DNA from: Saprospiraceae bacterium
GTDB taxonomy: Bacteria; Bacteroidota; Bacteroidia; Chitinophagales; Saprospiraceae
DNA: 40,485 nucleotides
Direction of reading: 5' to 3'
Assembly: GCA_020631405.1 (NCBI GenBank)
Contig: JAHDHH010000040.1
Coordinates: 1 to 40,485 of the forward strand
Part shown: piece by piece, positions 25,649 through 37,400 of the stretch
Layout: the number at the start of each line of letters is the position of its first letter
Numbering within the stretch: the first letter of the stretch is position 1
The notes under the pieces: model-generated
Told to the model about the DNA's origin: nothing
The model's database searches: none
Seen by the model: only the letters and a program-made list of their open reading frames with translations
Position numbers and translations under genes: made by a program

Positions 25649-27037
25649 ATGGCTAATACAAGACAAGAGAAAGATTCAATAGGATATATAGATGTGCCAG
25701 CTGACGCTTATTGGGCAGCACAGACACAGAGGTCAACTCAGAACTTCAAGATTGGAGGTCAACTCATGCCACAAGAAGTAATTGCAGCTTTTGCTATACT
25801 CAAAAAAGCCGCTGCTCAGACTAATGCCCAGCTTGGAGCACTAGCACAAGACAAGTCAGACCTTATTGGCAAAGTATGCGACGAAATATTAGCTGGTAAG
25901 CTAGACGATCAGTTTCCACTAGTGGTTTGGCAGACAGGGTCAGGCACTCAGTCCAATATGAATGTCAATGAAGTCATAGCCAATAGAGCCCACGTGATCA
26001 ATGGTGGGACATTATTGGACGAGACTAAGTCTGTACACCCTAACGATGATGTCAATAAGTCGCAGTCTTCCAATGATACCTTTCCTACAGCTATGCATAT
26101 TGCAGCCTATAAAATGGTGGTGGAGGTGACTATCCCAGGGATCGAGCATCTTAGAGGTGTACTTAAGGCTAAGTCCGAGGCATATATGGATGTAGTCAAG
26201 ATTGGTCGTACCCACTTCATGGATGCTACACCGATTACCTTAGGTCAAGAGTTGTCAGGTTACGTTTCACAGCTAGACCATGCAGTGAGAGCTATTAGGC
26301 ATAGTCTAGCACACTTGAGTGAGATTGCCCTTGGTGGTACTGCCGTAGGTACAGGGCTCAATACTCCGAAAGGCTATGCTAGTCTTGTTGCAGAAAAAAT
26401 TGCGGAGATCAGTGGCTTGCCATTTATCACTGGAGAGAATAAGTTTGAAGGCCTAGCTGCTCATGATGCCATAGTAGAATCTCATGGAGCATTGAAGACA
26501 GCAGCTGTATCTTTAATGAAAATCGGTAATGATATCCGTATGCTTGCCTCTGGGCCAAGATGTGGTATTGGAGAGATTACGATTCCAGCTAATGAGCCGG
26601 GCTCATCAATCATGCCAGGTAAGGTCAATCCTACCCAAGCCGAAGCACTGACTATGGCAATGGCTCAGGTCATTGGCAATGATGTAGCCATCAATGTAGG
26701 AGGCATGAGTGGACAGTTTGAATTAAATGTGTTCAAGCCGATGATGATTTACAACTTCCTAATCTCAGCTAGATTAATTGGTGATGCTTGCGTCAGCTTT
26801 GCAGATAATTGTGCTGCAGGCATTCAGCCAAACCAGGAGAGAATTACGGACTTACTCAACAAGTCGCTAATGCTTGTGACTGCCCTCAATACAAAGATTG
26901 GCTACGACAAGGCAGCTGAGATAGCCAAGAAAGCATACAAAGAAGGTACGACACTTAAGGAATCGGCCCTAGCACTAGGCTACCTCACCGATGAGGAGTT
27001 TGATGCTTGGGTTAGACCAGAAGATATGATCGGTTAA
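25649..27037 (+). CDS. fumC: Class II fumarate hydratase
   Basis: The 462-residue homotetrameric, iron-independent enzyme interconverts fumarate and L-malate in the TCA cycle. Signature residues are seen in order: [58 protein letters not shown], and the mobile lyase loop [11 protein letters not shown] from residue 318. The start is set at [12 protein letters not shown] because the -7 promoter box overlaps the longer frame. Its TAA overlaps the convergent gene's stop in the shared tetranucleotide TTAA. Confidence 0.97.
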   Translation: MANTRQEKDSIGYIDVPADAYWAAQTQRSTQNFKIGGQLMPQEVIAAFAILKKAAAQTNAQLGALAQDKSDLIGKVCDEILAGKLDDQFPLVVWQTGSGTQSNMNVNEVIANRAHVINGGTLLDETKSVHPNDDVNKSQSSNDTFPTAMHIAAYKMVVEVTIPGIEHLRGVLKAKSEAYMDVVKIGRTHFMDATPITLGQELSGYVSQLDHAVRAIRHSLAHLSEIALGGTAVGTGLNTPKGYASLVAEKIAEISGLPFITGENKFEGLAAHDAIVESHGALKTAAVSLMKIGNDIRMLASGPRCGIGEITIPANEPGSSIMPGKVNPTQAEALTMAMAQVIGNDVAINVGGMSGQFELNVFKPMMIYNFLISARLIGDACVSFADNCAAGIQPNQERITDLLNKSLMLVTALNTKIGYDKAAEIAKKAYKEGTTLKESALALGYLTDEEFDAWVRPEDMIG

Positions 27038-28185
27038 GTATGACTTTGCTCAGTGTCGACCCTTTTCAACAGGCGGGTAATCTTGAGAGCTGTCAAACAG
27101 CTGATTGGCAACACTGCCCAATGATATTGTTGTAGACCTAGCACACTTATTAAGCCCGTGAGGCACAGTAACCCAATAATGACATAGCCTACCTGTCTTC
27201 GATATCGGCTAAAGAGTAAGAAGTAAAATGGTGACATCCAGGTGACATTGTAGTTGGCCTTGGTAGCGTAGTGATCTGTCCCAAGCCACATAACTAATAA
27301 GACAATACTTCCTACACCTAGTATACTATACCACATTGAGTCATACACTTTTAGCCACCTTGGCTTCGTGTTTTGCTGCATAAGCATGAGTACAATCTCT
27401 ACGAGCAATAATGCAAAGAAGAAGAGAGTGACATAGTCAATGGTTGGACTATTGCGTAGGTTCTCTAAATCTCTGAAGTCTAAGACTAGGTAGTCTTCCT
27501 TGACAACTGACTCTCCATTACTTAATGCCTCATTGAGATGGTCATGGACATACTTGGGTAGAAACATTTGTTCCTCACGACTAGCTATTCTATCAGCACG
27601 ACTCCCAATGATTAAGTCTATACCAAAGTCTACCAAAGGATAGTGACAAGTATGCTCTTCTAATAATTCCCGAAATGTGAGAGGCGTATAATTGCTTTGA
27701 TATGCTATCCCAGAATAGGTCGCATCAAAAAGATCTCTTGACCTTGTGCTGCAATTATCAAAAAAGAATTCGTAGAGGTATGCTCTGTTTTCGGGTTTAT
27801 AGTTTTCTTCTAAAGCTTGCAACAGCTGTTGTCGCTGTGTTTCACTGAGATTCAAAGGCTGTTCATAGACGCTGCGCTGCTCATAGTGGTAAGATTGGAG
27901 TAGTCTTGGGTAGGATTGCTTTGATAGTGAGTAGAGTAGTTTACCTTTTAGAAAATTGGTGTAGAAGTTGGGTTGGTCGAAATCAAAGGTGCCATAGTTA
28001 TAGATAATGTCTTCAGAGCTCTTACTTCCCTTCACCTTAATAGCAGTATGGCCAAAGTAACTATACATGTCTGCTCCAGGAGCGGCTGTAATTAGAGAAA
28101 TATCGCCTTTGCCTTGTCTACCGTAGCCAATTGCTATACAATATATAAGCAAAAGGAGAACTCCAAAGTATTTAACTATAGGCAT
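27034..28185 (-). CDS. DUF4105/Lnb-type membrane protein, putative lipoprotein N-acyltransferase
   Basis: The 383-residue protein has an N-terminal signal/helix, then a periplasmic domain of the DUF4105/Lnb_N type: [24 protein letters not shown] with His46, and [15 protein letters not shown] with Cys145, the likely catalytic pair. The C-terminal third has about four hydrophobic helices (for example [16 protein letters not shown] and [16 protein letters not shown]). Proteins of this type in Bacteroidota have been linked to adding the N-acyl chain to lipoproteins. That role would suit this lipoprotein-rich genome, but a broader cysteine hydrolase function cannot be excluded. Confidence 0.75.
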   Translation of the reverse strand: MPIVKYFGVLLLLIYCIAIGYGRQGKGDISLITAAPGADMYSYFGHTAIKVKGSKSSEDIIYNYGTFDFDQPNFYTNFLKGKLLYSLSKQSYPRLLQSYHYEQRSVYEQPLNLSETQRQQLLQALEENYKPENRAYLYEFFFDNCSTRSRDLFDATYSGIAYQSNYTPLTFRELLEEHTCHYPLVDFGIDLIIGSRADRIASREEQMFLPKYVHDHLNEALSNGESVVKEDYLVLDFRDLENLRNSPTIDYVTLFFFALLLVEIVLMLMQQNTKPRWLKVYDSMWYSILGVGSIVLLVMWLGTDHYATKANYNVTWMSPFYFLLFSRYRRQVGYVIIGLLCLTGLISVLGLQQYHWAVLPISCLTALKITRLLKRVDTEQSHT

Positions 28186-28487
28186 GATCTATTTTTTTTA
28201 TTGGTAAAGATATATGTTGTAAATTTTAATAAGGTCAATAATCATTAGGCTTTAGAGAATAATTGCTTCAGCTTGATTGCTTACATATGATGTAATTTTA
28301 TAATATAATCTGTCAAAAAGTATTTATTTAAGAAAATTATTTAATACCTTTACCACCTGATAGTGCTAACTACATTGTCAATAGAGGTATACTCGTATAT
28401 CTCGGGCCCCCACCCAAACACAGTAAATATTATTAACTGGTCACCTCAGTTGAGGTCGGTCGTATTGATTAACAATTTACTGTTTCT
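28186..28487 (+). promoter_or_regulatory. Upstream region of the giant surface-protein gene
   Basis: These 302 bases hold no gene. A near-consensus -7 box, TACCTTTA, lies at 28345-28352, implying a leader of about 130 bases. The leader contains a C-rich run near 28406-28414 and ends in the structured element listed next. The first ~150 bases are very AT-rich. Confidence 0.4.
28420..28483 (+). promoter_or_regulatory. Structured 5' leader element abutting the start codon
   Basis: ACAGTAAAT (28420-28428) pairs perfectly with ATTTACTGT (28475-28483), closing a 46-base interior. That interior contains a second palindrome, ACCTCA-GT-TGAGGT (28443-28456). TTAA on both sides could extend the outer stem across an internal loop. 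The outer stem ends four bases before the ATG at 28488, so folding would control ribosome access. No known riboswitch class was recognised. Confidence 0.4.
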
Positions 28488-31400
28488 ATGAAAACTACAT
28501 TAAGAGTTCTTACTTCTGTTGTTTTTGTTATTTCATGTATTTCTTTTCTATCTGTTGCATATGGTAATGCAGGCGATACCCCAAAGGAAACGCTTAACAA
28601 AACTCAAAAACTAACTTCTTTTCAACAAAACATGCAGGTCGCCGCTGAGCTAGCTGACTGCGATTCCGAGCAGGTCTTACGAGACGTCGTGGAATCATCA
28701 GGTAAGGCTGCGTCACGGATGATGATGGATGTCACCGAATGTCAAACAATAAGTTCCTGTGATGGCGATGCCGAGCAACTTACCGATGGCAGCAACCTTG
28801 TCATTTGTGATACTGGAGCAACAGGTGACCTAGACCTTGGGCAAATAGGTGACGATCTCAATGAACTTGGGCTAGTCTGGAGTGGTTGGAATATACCAGC
28901 AGGTGCTACTATTACAAGTGCTGACCTTCAGTTTACTGCCTTAGAAAATAGTATTAGAGGAGCTGCCTACACTATTACAGGCGAAGCATCCGATGATGCG
29001 GCAGTGTTTTCAGCGGGTAGTGATGTGAATTCGAGACCACTTACCTCTGCATCAGTCAACTGGTCGCCAGGGACATGGATAGCAGAAGATGCTGGAACAG
29101 CACAGCTGACAACAGACTTGACGGCTATTATCCAAGAAATAGTGAATAGACCAGGGTATGTACAAGGTAATAATATAGGCTTACATCTTGAAGGTAAGGG
29201 TATTAGAATAGCCTACCCTTATGACTTTGATCCAAACAAGGCCCCTGAGTTGTGTATTACTTATGAAGTAGAAGAAGAGGTCCTTCCAATGTGTGACGGT
29301 TGTCCAGATGTACAGTTGGTATCTCTTGATGGAGTACCTAACTTTCCAATTGTAGACTTGCTGAACTTATGTTCAGTTCCAGATACCATACCATTCTTGA
29401 TATATAATCAAGGAGAGTGTAAGATAGAAGACGTCAAGATTAGAATTGCTTTTGACTCAGGTCTGTCTTACGGAGGATTTGTCCAGATAGATCCGCAAAG
29501 TACTGCAACAGGAGTGATCTCAGAGTTTGACTTATCTGACTTAACTAACCCAATATTTATCATAGACGAAATATTGCCAGGAGAGTCATATATAGCTGAC
29601 TTTGGAGTTCAAGCAGATTGTGATGTAGATATAGAAACAGAGCAAGATATCAATTTTGATGCCTTTTTAGAGTTTTCATACGATGACGTCAATGGGACGA
29701 CACCTACCTGTACAGATGAGATTACAGAAGTAGGAGCCTACAATGGAGGAATTAGAGTTCCAGTACTGAATGTCTTGAGTGTAACACCGAGTGAGTTGAA
29801 TATTTCTGAAGCTGGAGTTCCTCAATGTCAGAGAATACTCATCTCTCAAGATGGTATTCAAGCGTTCTTGGATGAGTTTCAGTTTCAAATTGTTGGACTT
29901 GATCAAAGCCTATATACAATTTCAAGTATTGACGTAACAGATGTGACAGTACCACCTAGTGATTATAGTTATGATGCTGCAACACAAACAGTATCATTTT
30001 TAGTTACAGACAATTATTTTGCTGCTGATAATGGCGGTACAGTGATGGATGGAGATTTGTTGTTCGAGACCAACGAAAGACTTTATATAGATGTCTGTTA
30101 TCAGGTTTCAGGGTGTATTGACGAAGCGAACTTCCTGAACTATAATGCGTTTTACGGGTGTAATAATAAGATATGTGGAGATGTATCAAGTATGCAAGGA
30201 GCTGTCAATTTTGCTCCAGACTTTGGAGCTACAGTAAATGCAACGAGTTCAGATGTATCATATGGAGAGATATGTGGAGATAACTTAAGTTATACATTCA
30301 ACCTGACAAGTAATAACTCAGATCCACTAAATGGGCTCTGGGAGAACTTATTGATTAAGTACAGAGCTTGTTTGCTTAATAATACGGAGCTTGTGGGCTT
30401 ACAATTGAATGGTGTAGATATACCAGAAAGTGTATGGTCAGTAACAGCAGGAACATTAGAAATAGATTTATCCCAAAATACAACGGACTTCGATGGTCCT
30501 GGTGGGCTTACAGACGAAGATGGCGATGGTATATTTGATGACTTACCAGGAGGCAATTCGATTGAAATCTATACAGAGTTAGATATAGGCTGTGCTATGG
30601 AAGGGAATGATTGTGGAGCTCTCTCTTGTGCATTGACACAAGTAGAAGTAAATGGTACCCGAAACTGTGGTCAAGACTTCCAGGAGTTTGAAACGATTGG
30701 AGGCGAAGGAGGTGTCAATTTCTTTTACGGGAATCAAGGATCAGAAGTAACAGAGATTGGAATACTTTCCAACGGATCTTTAGCTACAGAAGAATTTTAC
30801 CCGACATGTGACGTCTGGTCACCGACCGACAATGGATACGAATTTTCTTATGAGTTTGGCAGTAATAATATAGACCCATGTCCTTCAGCTGGCAATAATA
30901 TAGAGTTAGTAGTCACGGTCGTTGCTTCAGGAGCACAGCGGATGCGAGATTTAAGATATAGCCCAGGAAGTGCTACCTACGAGGGAGCTGCTGTTGCTGG
31001 TGTTACAGGGACCTACTTAACTAGTCCGACAGTAGGTGGAGGTCTAGATACCTTTGCCTATGAGATTAGAATCCCAGCAGGAGATACTGCCTTAGATAAT
31101 GTAGAGGCCCATGACTACTATTTTAACATGGATTATAGGGGTAATTGTGCACCATCTGATTGGGTGTATGTAACTTATAAAGTAGTAGAAACATGTGATG
31201 CCTGCGGGGATACTGACCCATGTGAGATAGTGAGAGCCTGTGATGATACACGTACCTATGTCAGATGGAATAGGTGTACTTGTGAATGTGATATATATGC
31301 ATTTATAGATACCTTATACAGGACGAATTATGGATTTGCCGATAAGGCGATGACGATGCCACTGACAGCAGAAGATGTACCAGAGATTGACAGACAGCGA

Positions 31401-34400
31401 TTCTTACCTGGTGATACGATGTATTATAGAGCAGGATTTGAGATTTTAAATGCAGAGCCATTCTATGACGAAACCAATAGGCATAGATTTTGGCAATTTT
31501 ATGTTAATCCACGAGAAGAAGCAGGACCAGTTATGGTAGATGTGTATAACTCTACATTTGGTGGTTGGTTTTGGGAAGATGGAGCCACAGGAGTCATTAC
31601 GGAGATTGGTATCCCAGATTGCTTGCAAAATTATCCTGACGCTACCCGAGATAGTTATACTTGGCCATCCATGCAGATTCGAAACATGGGAGTTGAGAAT
31701 AAGTCTACCAATTGGAATGATAGAACTAATGATGCTTATTTGACCTGTGTCAATGATGATAATGTGAACCCTAACTATCCTCCAGAGTCGGTAGTAAATT
31801 ATTTCATGAACGATGACGATTTAACAGTGGATCAAAAGACGGACCGTCAACGGATTTTGATTTATTGGGGAGAGAATGAAGGATGTGATGGTGCTAGTTC
31901 TAATAATAATGGTGATCCACGGGATGGATTCGACAATACATGTAGGGCAGAGTTCCTACAACAGTTTCCGCTCAAAGATGGCGATTTTATCTACTTTGAT
32001 GTGTATGCACCTATGGTACATAATCCAGCTTTTGATCTACAGCAGATAAATGGAACTAGTCTGTCTACAGCGACATATTTGAATCCGTGGGCTAGCATAC
32101 AAGCACAGACACCTCAATGTAGTGATTATGGTGTAGCAAACGTATGTAATGCTAATACTTCGTACGAAGGTCACTTGCCAGGTCCTATGACAGTAGTACC
32201 TGATGTAGTAGTGACTGATTGTGATGTAGCTGTAGAATATGAATTTACTTTGCAGAACCCGTTACCTGAGGTTAACTTAGATAATAATGAAGTGCCATGG
32301 TTTGCCGGAGAGTATAGGCCCTACATGGCTACGGAGTACTTAGAGATGAAGTTTCCTACAAATATGGTGTATGGTGATAATGGGATATTGGTATTACCTG
32401 ATGGTAGTGAAGTGCCACTTCCATCACAATATATAGATCAGACCCAGGGTAATTTAGCTTGTATTCCAGATGGAGCAGGTGGTGTATGTTGTACAGCAGC
32501 GGACCCCTTGAGCCTTGCTGCTATTCGTTTTATCGATCAAGATTATACAAGAGGATTGAGTATTTTATCTGCGAGTGAAACTGAGATTCAGGGACTCCCA
32601 GGTACGAGTACTGACCTTTGTGATTCTAATCCATTAGTCCATACGAATATGGATCCCTTCCCACACATACCAGTGGGTGGAGCAGAGCCATGTTTAAGTT
32701 ATGGATTAAAATATAATTTAACATCATTATGTCCAGAGGATGTAGAGAGTGGAGATTTTCAGCTAGAGTACCAGTTTGCAGAGCCTTATATTCCGAATCT
32801 TGTAGGACAAAGTGGAGGTGTTTATCGTGGATCATATCAGAATAGTGCAGGTGCTGAATATGTAAACTCATTTAGAAATCTATTTGAAATAAATCCTTTT
32901 GGAACGAGATGTCAAGAAGCAGGTATTGATGATGGCTGTATAGCCTTCTACGATAGAATCTTCCCACACCCAGTAGGAAGTACAGGAGAGAGTAATCCGA
33001 TGCGACAAACGGGAACAAGTGTAACTAGCCCAGAGAATTTTGATGATCAGAGTTTAGATTATCCGCCGCTACTTCCAAGTTTAGCGAATGCCTTGAAGGC
33101 AGATTTAGCAGGCGAGAGTGAATTCAATATGTATACAGTATGTGCAGGTACAGTTGGAGGTGCAGCCACACACACTAATGTGGTGACGAGTATTGAGGTG
33201 CCTAATTCTGTAGAGTTTTTGGGTGTGACTGACGAGAGCGGTGTAGATTTAGTATGGACTGAGGCAGCAACTACGGCTACTGGAGTTATCTATGCAGTGA
33301 CAATGCCAGACCTAGCACCAGGTGAGTGCTCTATTATCAATATAGAAACAGAACTATTATTCTGTCCCGTAGGTCTAGATATAGAGACTCTAGTATGTGT
33401 AAGTACTGTCAGTGGATGTATAGAGCCAGCAAAAGCAGCACTCTTATCTGCAACAGGAGGCAGTTGTGACTTGGTAAGTGCTTGTTACGAATATGTAGCA
33501 GAAGAAGCAGACTTACAAGTAGAGTGGATAGCACCAGCTAATCAGCAAGAGTTTGGTTTGTGTGAGGTCATAGATGCAGTAGTAAGAATCAAGAATGTTA
33601 AGCCAGCAGTGTTGACGACGATAGCCCAAGATTTCTGGTTGCCAACGGGATTAGAATATATACCAGGCTCATGGCAAGCCTGCTATCCAGGAGGCCCTAC
33701 GAATACTGGTCCATGTATGTCTATTCCAGATCCGACAGCAGACCCATTACAAGACAATATCTATGGTACGAACTATGGGTATGATGAAGATGCGGTGTGG
33801 AGTAGCTATATTGATCAGAATGGTCTACCAGGTATTTTGAGCTCCGATGGGACTCCAATTACCTTGGATAGTAACTTTGTAGAGATTAGATTCCAGTTGG
33901 AGACAATATGTGATGTGTTTGTGAGTGGGACTAACATGTACTTCCAGAGTACAGGAGCAGACCCATGTGAGTCTACGGTGAATAGTATGTTTGCGAATAG
34001 TCAGCCGATTATCATAGAGAATGCTAATCCAGCAGATTTTCCACAGTTTTTCTTATTTGCAGACCCTACAGAGATCAATTGTGGAGAGACAGCAATGATG
34101 ACATTTACTTGGATCAATATTAGTCCATTTGGAGAGACAGATGAGAGTATGATCTGTATGGACCTAGAGACAGATCCACTAGGCTATGAGATGGGCAGTT
34201 TTGAGTGGTTGAGTCCTACACCATGGGACCCTATGGTCATGGAGAGTGAGGCAAATGGTATTACGCATATTTGTTTTGATATTCCAGATGGTATTGGCCC
34301 AGGAGGAGCATTCAGTATTGGATTAGACTTTATGATGCCAGACGATGTTGACTGTGGAGAGCAAGAGTTGAATATGCAGGTGACAAGTGAGATTATGGAT

Positions 34401-37400
34401 CAGACCTGTGCAGCTACTGGAGAGATGTGTAGTGTGAATGTATTGAACAGTGTTAATCCAGTGGTAGCAATTAACTATTTGCCACCAGTAAATGTAGATG
34501 ATCAGAATCTGACAGTTGGTTGTACAGATGCGAGTGGTTTGGTAGATGTTTGCTATGAGATAGCCTTAAATAATGACGATGGCTTCTACACAGATAACAT
34601 GCGAGTGGTCTTAATCAGAGACTTGAATGGCAATGGTATCCTAGATGAAGGTTTAGATCCGGAGTTAGATAATGCAGGTCACTTTGTGATCTTAGGGATG
34701 GGAGAGCAAGATACGCTAAGAGGGTGCTTTATGGTACCTGCAGCAGAGGCATGTCCAGTATTTTTGAAGTTGATGCAGGAGAGTCCATGTGTGTGTGATG
34801 AGCTAGTGTACTACTATGATAGTATCGAGCCAGACGTAGTTGGTGACCTAGGTACGGAGTTTGCGTTATGTCCAGATACGCCATTTGGCTTAGAGGCCTG
34901 TGGGGATTGGACATATGAAGCTACACCAGCTGCTGGAGCGACCTTGACACCACAAGGGGATAGTCTATATGTGAGTTTGAATCCTGGCTTTGGAGTGAGT
35001 GCTCCAGTAGTATTAACAGCTACGAGTCAGACAGGAGGCTGTATTGAGTTCGATTTTGACATAGAATTATACAGTCTAGCAGACTTTGAGTTAGGGCCAT
35101 ATGATGCACAGACGGTGTGTAATGTAGGTTGTGCAGAGTTAAATTTAGAGATACCATCAGCGTATGAAAACACAGTAGAGATTTTATGGCAGCCGAGTAA
35201 CTTCTTGGATGACCCAACGAGTGCTACACCGACGATCTGTGATCCTACGGGAGATATTACGTACTTTGTTACGGTAGAGTTCATGACCGAGGGAGGGATG
35301 TGTTCATTTACGGCCTCGTACCCAGTCATAGTAGAAGATCAAGTAACAGAGGATGTTATCGAAGATGGGAATTTATGTACACCAGATGGGCAGACAATCA
35401 CAGCACCGAGTGGATTTGCGAATTACAATTGGACATTAGTGAATCCTGATGTCACAGAGCAAGTAGTGCAGTCAAGTTCATCTAACACATTTGTAGCAAG
35501 TCAAGAAGGGCAATACTATGTGACTTATAATAACTTAGGCGATGTATGTGCTACGAGAAGTAACTTATTCTTGGTACAACCATGCCTAGAGATGGACAAG
35601 AGTATCAGTACGATAGTACCGACTAGTAATCCAAATGAGTATACAGTGACTTATACGATTACAGTGACGAACCCAAGTAGCATTACGACTACATATGACA
35701 TATATGATGAGCCAGGCTTTGATACAGATATCGTAGCGAGTTCTGCGAGTTATACTAGTGATGCGGGAGTATCAGGTGGATTGAGCTTACCAGCGCCAGC
35801 CAGTCCAGGGTGGTTGTTAGGTGATGATCTTTCCCTAGCTGGCGGACTTACGCATACCTATACTGTAGTGTATGTTGTAGATATTAACTTGTCAGATGGC
35901 GGCACTATAGATGGCGGCGATGATGTGTATAGTCAGTGTGGAGGAGGATCTGGCCCTGCGAATGCAGTACCAGGTGAGGCCTTATATAACAATGCGAGTT
36001 TGGACTTAGACGATGATCCAAGTGAGCCAGAGTTAGAAGCAGATGATTGTGGAGAGTTACCCTATTTGACTTTAGATAAGTCAATCACATCAGTAGTTGA
36101 GACTAGTTTGAATTGCTATGATGTAACCTACCAAATAGAAGTAGAGAACATCGGAGGAGCAAATGGAGAATATGACTTAGTTGATGATCCGACGTTTGAT
36201 GATGATATTGTGATTAATAGTGCGATATTCACTACTGATGCAGTTGGTAATCCAGGAGGGAGTTTGCCGAGTACGACGACGACATGGGTTTTAGCGAATA
36301 ACCAAGATATTTCATCAGGAACGCTAGACACTTATGAGATAGTAGTTGGAGTCTGTATGGATTTAGAGGATGCAGCAAGTGCTGGAGATGAGACTTACAC
36401 AGGATGTGGTTCTACAAATGGTGGAGTACCATCAGCTGGAGAAGGTCTATTCAACCAAGCATTACTAGATGTGAATAATGACGGTACACCTGATCTGACT
36501 GATGAAGTATGTGAGGATTTACCATACTTTACATTAGATAAGACATTGACTATGATGGGCGAAATACAGCCAGATGGTAGTTTCAATGTGAATTATAAGA
36601 TTACAGTGAGTAATATCGGTGGAGCAACAGGCACATATGACCTGTATGATTTACCTCAACCGGATAATGATATAATGTTCAATAGTGCAAGTTATACAAG
36701 TGATGTACCGAGTAGTGGTACATTACCAACTACAATTCCTGCAAGTCCAGGGTGGTTACTTGGTGATGATATTTCACTAGTGGCTAGTGGAGTACACTGT
36801 TACACAGTGAATACTAATGTAAGTATCGACTTGGCCGATGGAGTAGTGGGTGATGATACCTATACACCATGTGGTAGCGGAGGAGAGACACCAGGCCAAG
36901 CAGGCGAAGGACTATTCAACGAAGCGTTACTTGATGTCAACAATGATGGAGTGATTGATATAATCGACGAAGAGTGTGAAGATATCAGTGATATCATGAT
37001 GACAAAGGAATTAGTAAGTGTGAGTCCACAGAAAGCTGACCTTACTTACGATGTTACATATAAGATCACAGTGTCCAATATGGCAGGTGATGGAGGTATT
37101 TACGACTTATTTGACTTACCTATTTTTGATACAGATATTGTTATCAATAGTGCAAGTTTCTCAAGTGATATTCCATCTTCTGGAACACTTACAGCAGTAC
37201 CGCCAGCAGCACCAGGATGGATGTTAGCTGATGATCAAGCGATAGGTACAAATAGTAATCACTGTTACACTTTAGTTGTAAATGTATCTATGGATCTATT
37301 AGATCCAGCAACTCCAGGCGATGGAGCTTATACAGCTTGTGGAGACGGAGGTACGACTCCAGGGTTACCAAACGAAGGCCTTTATAACATAGCAAGTCTA

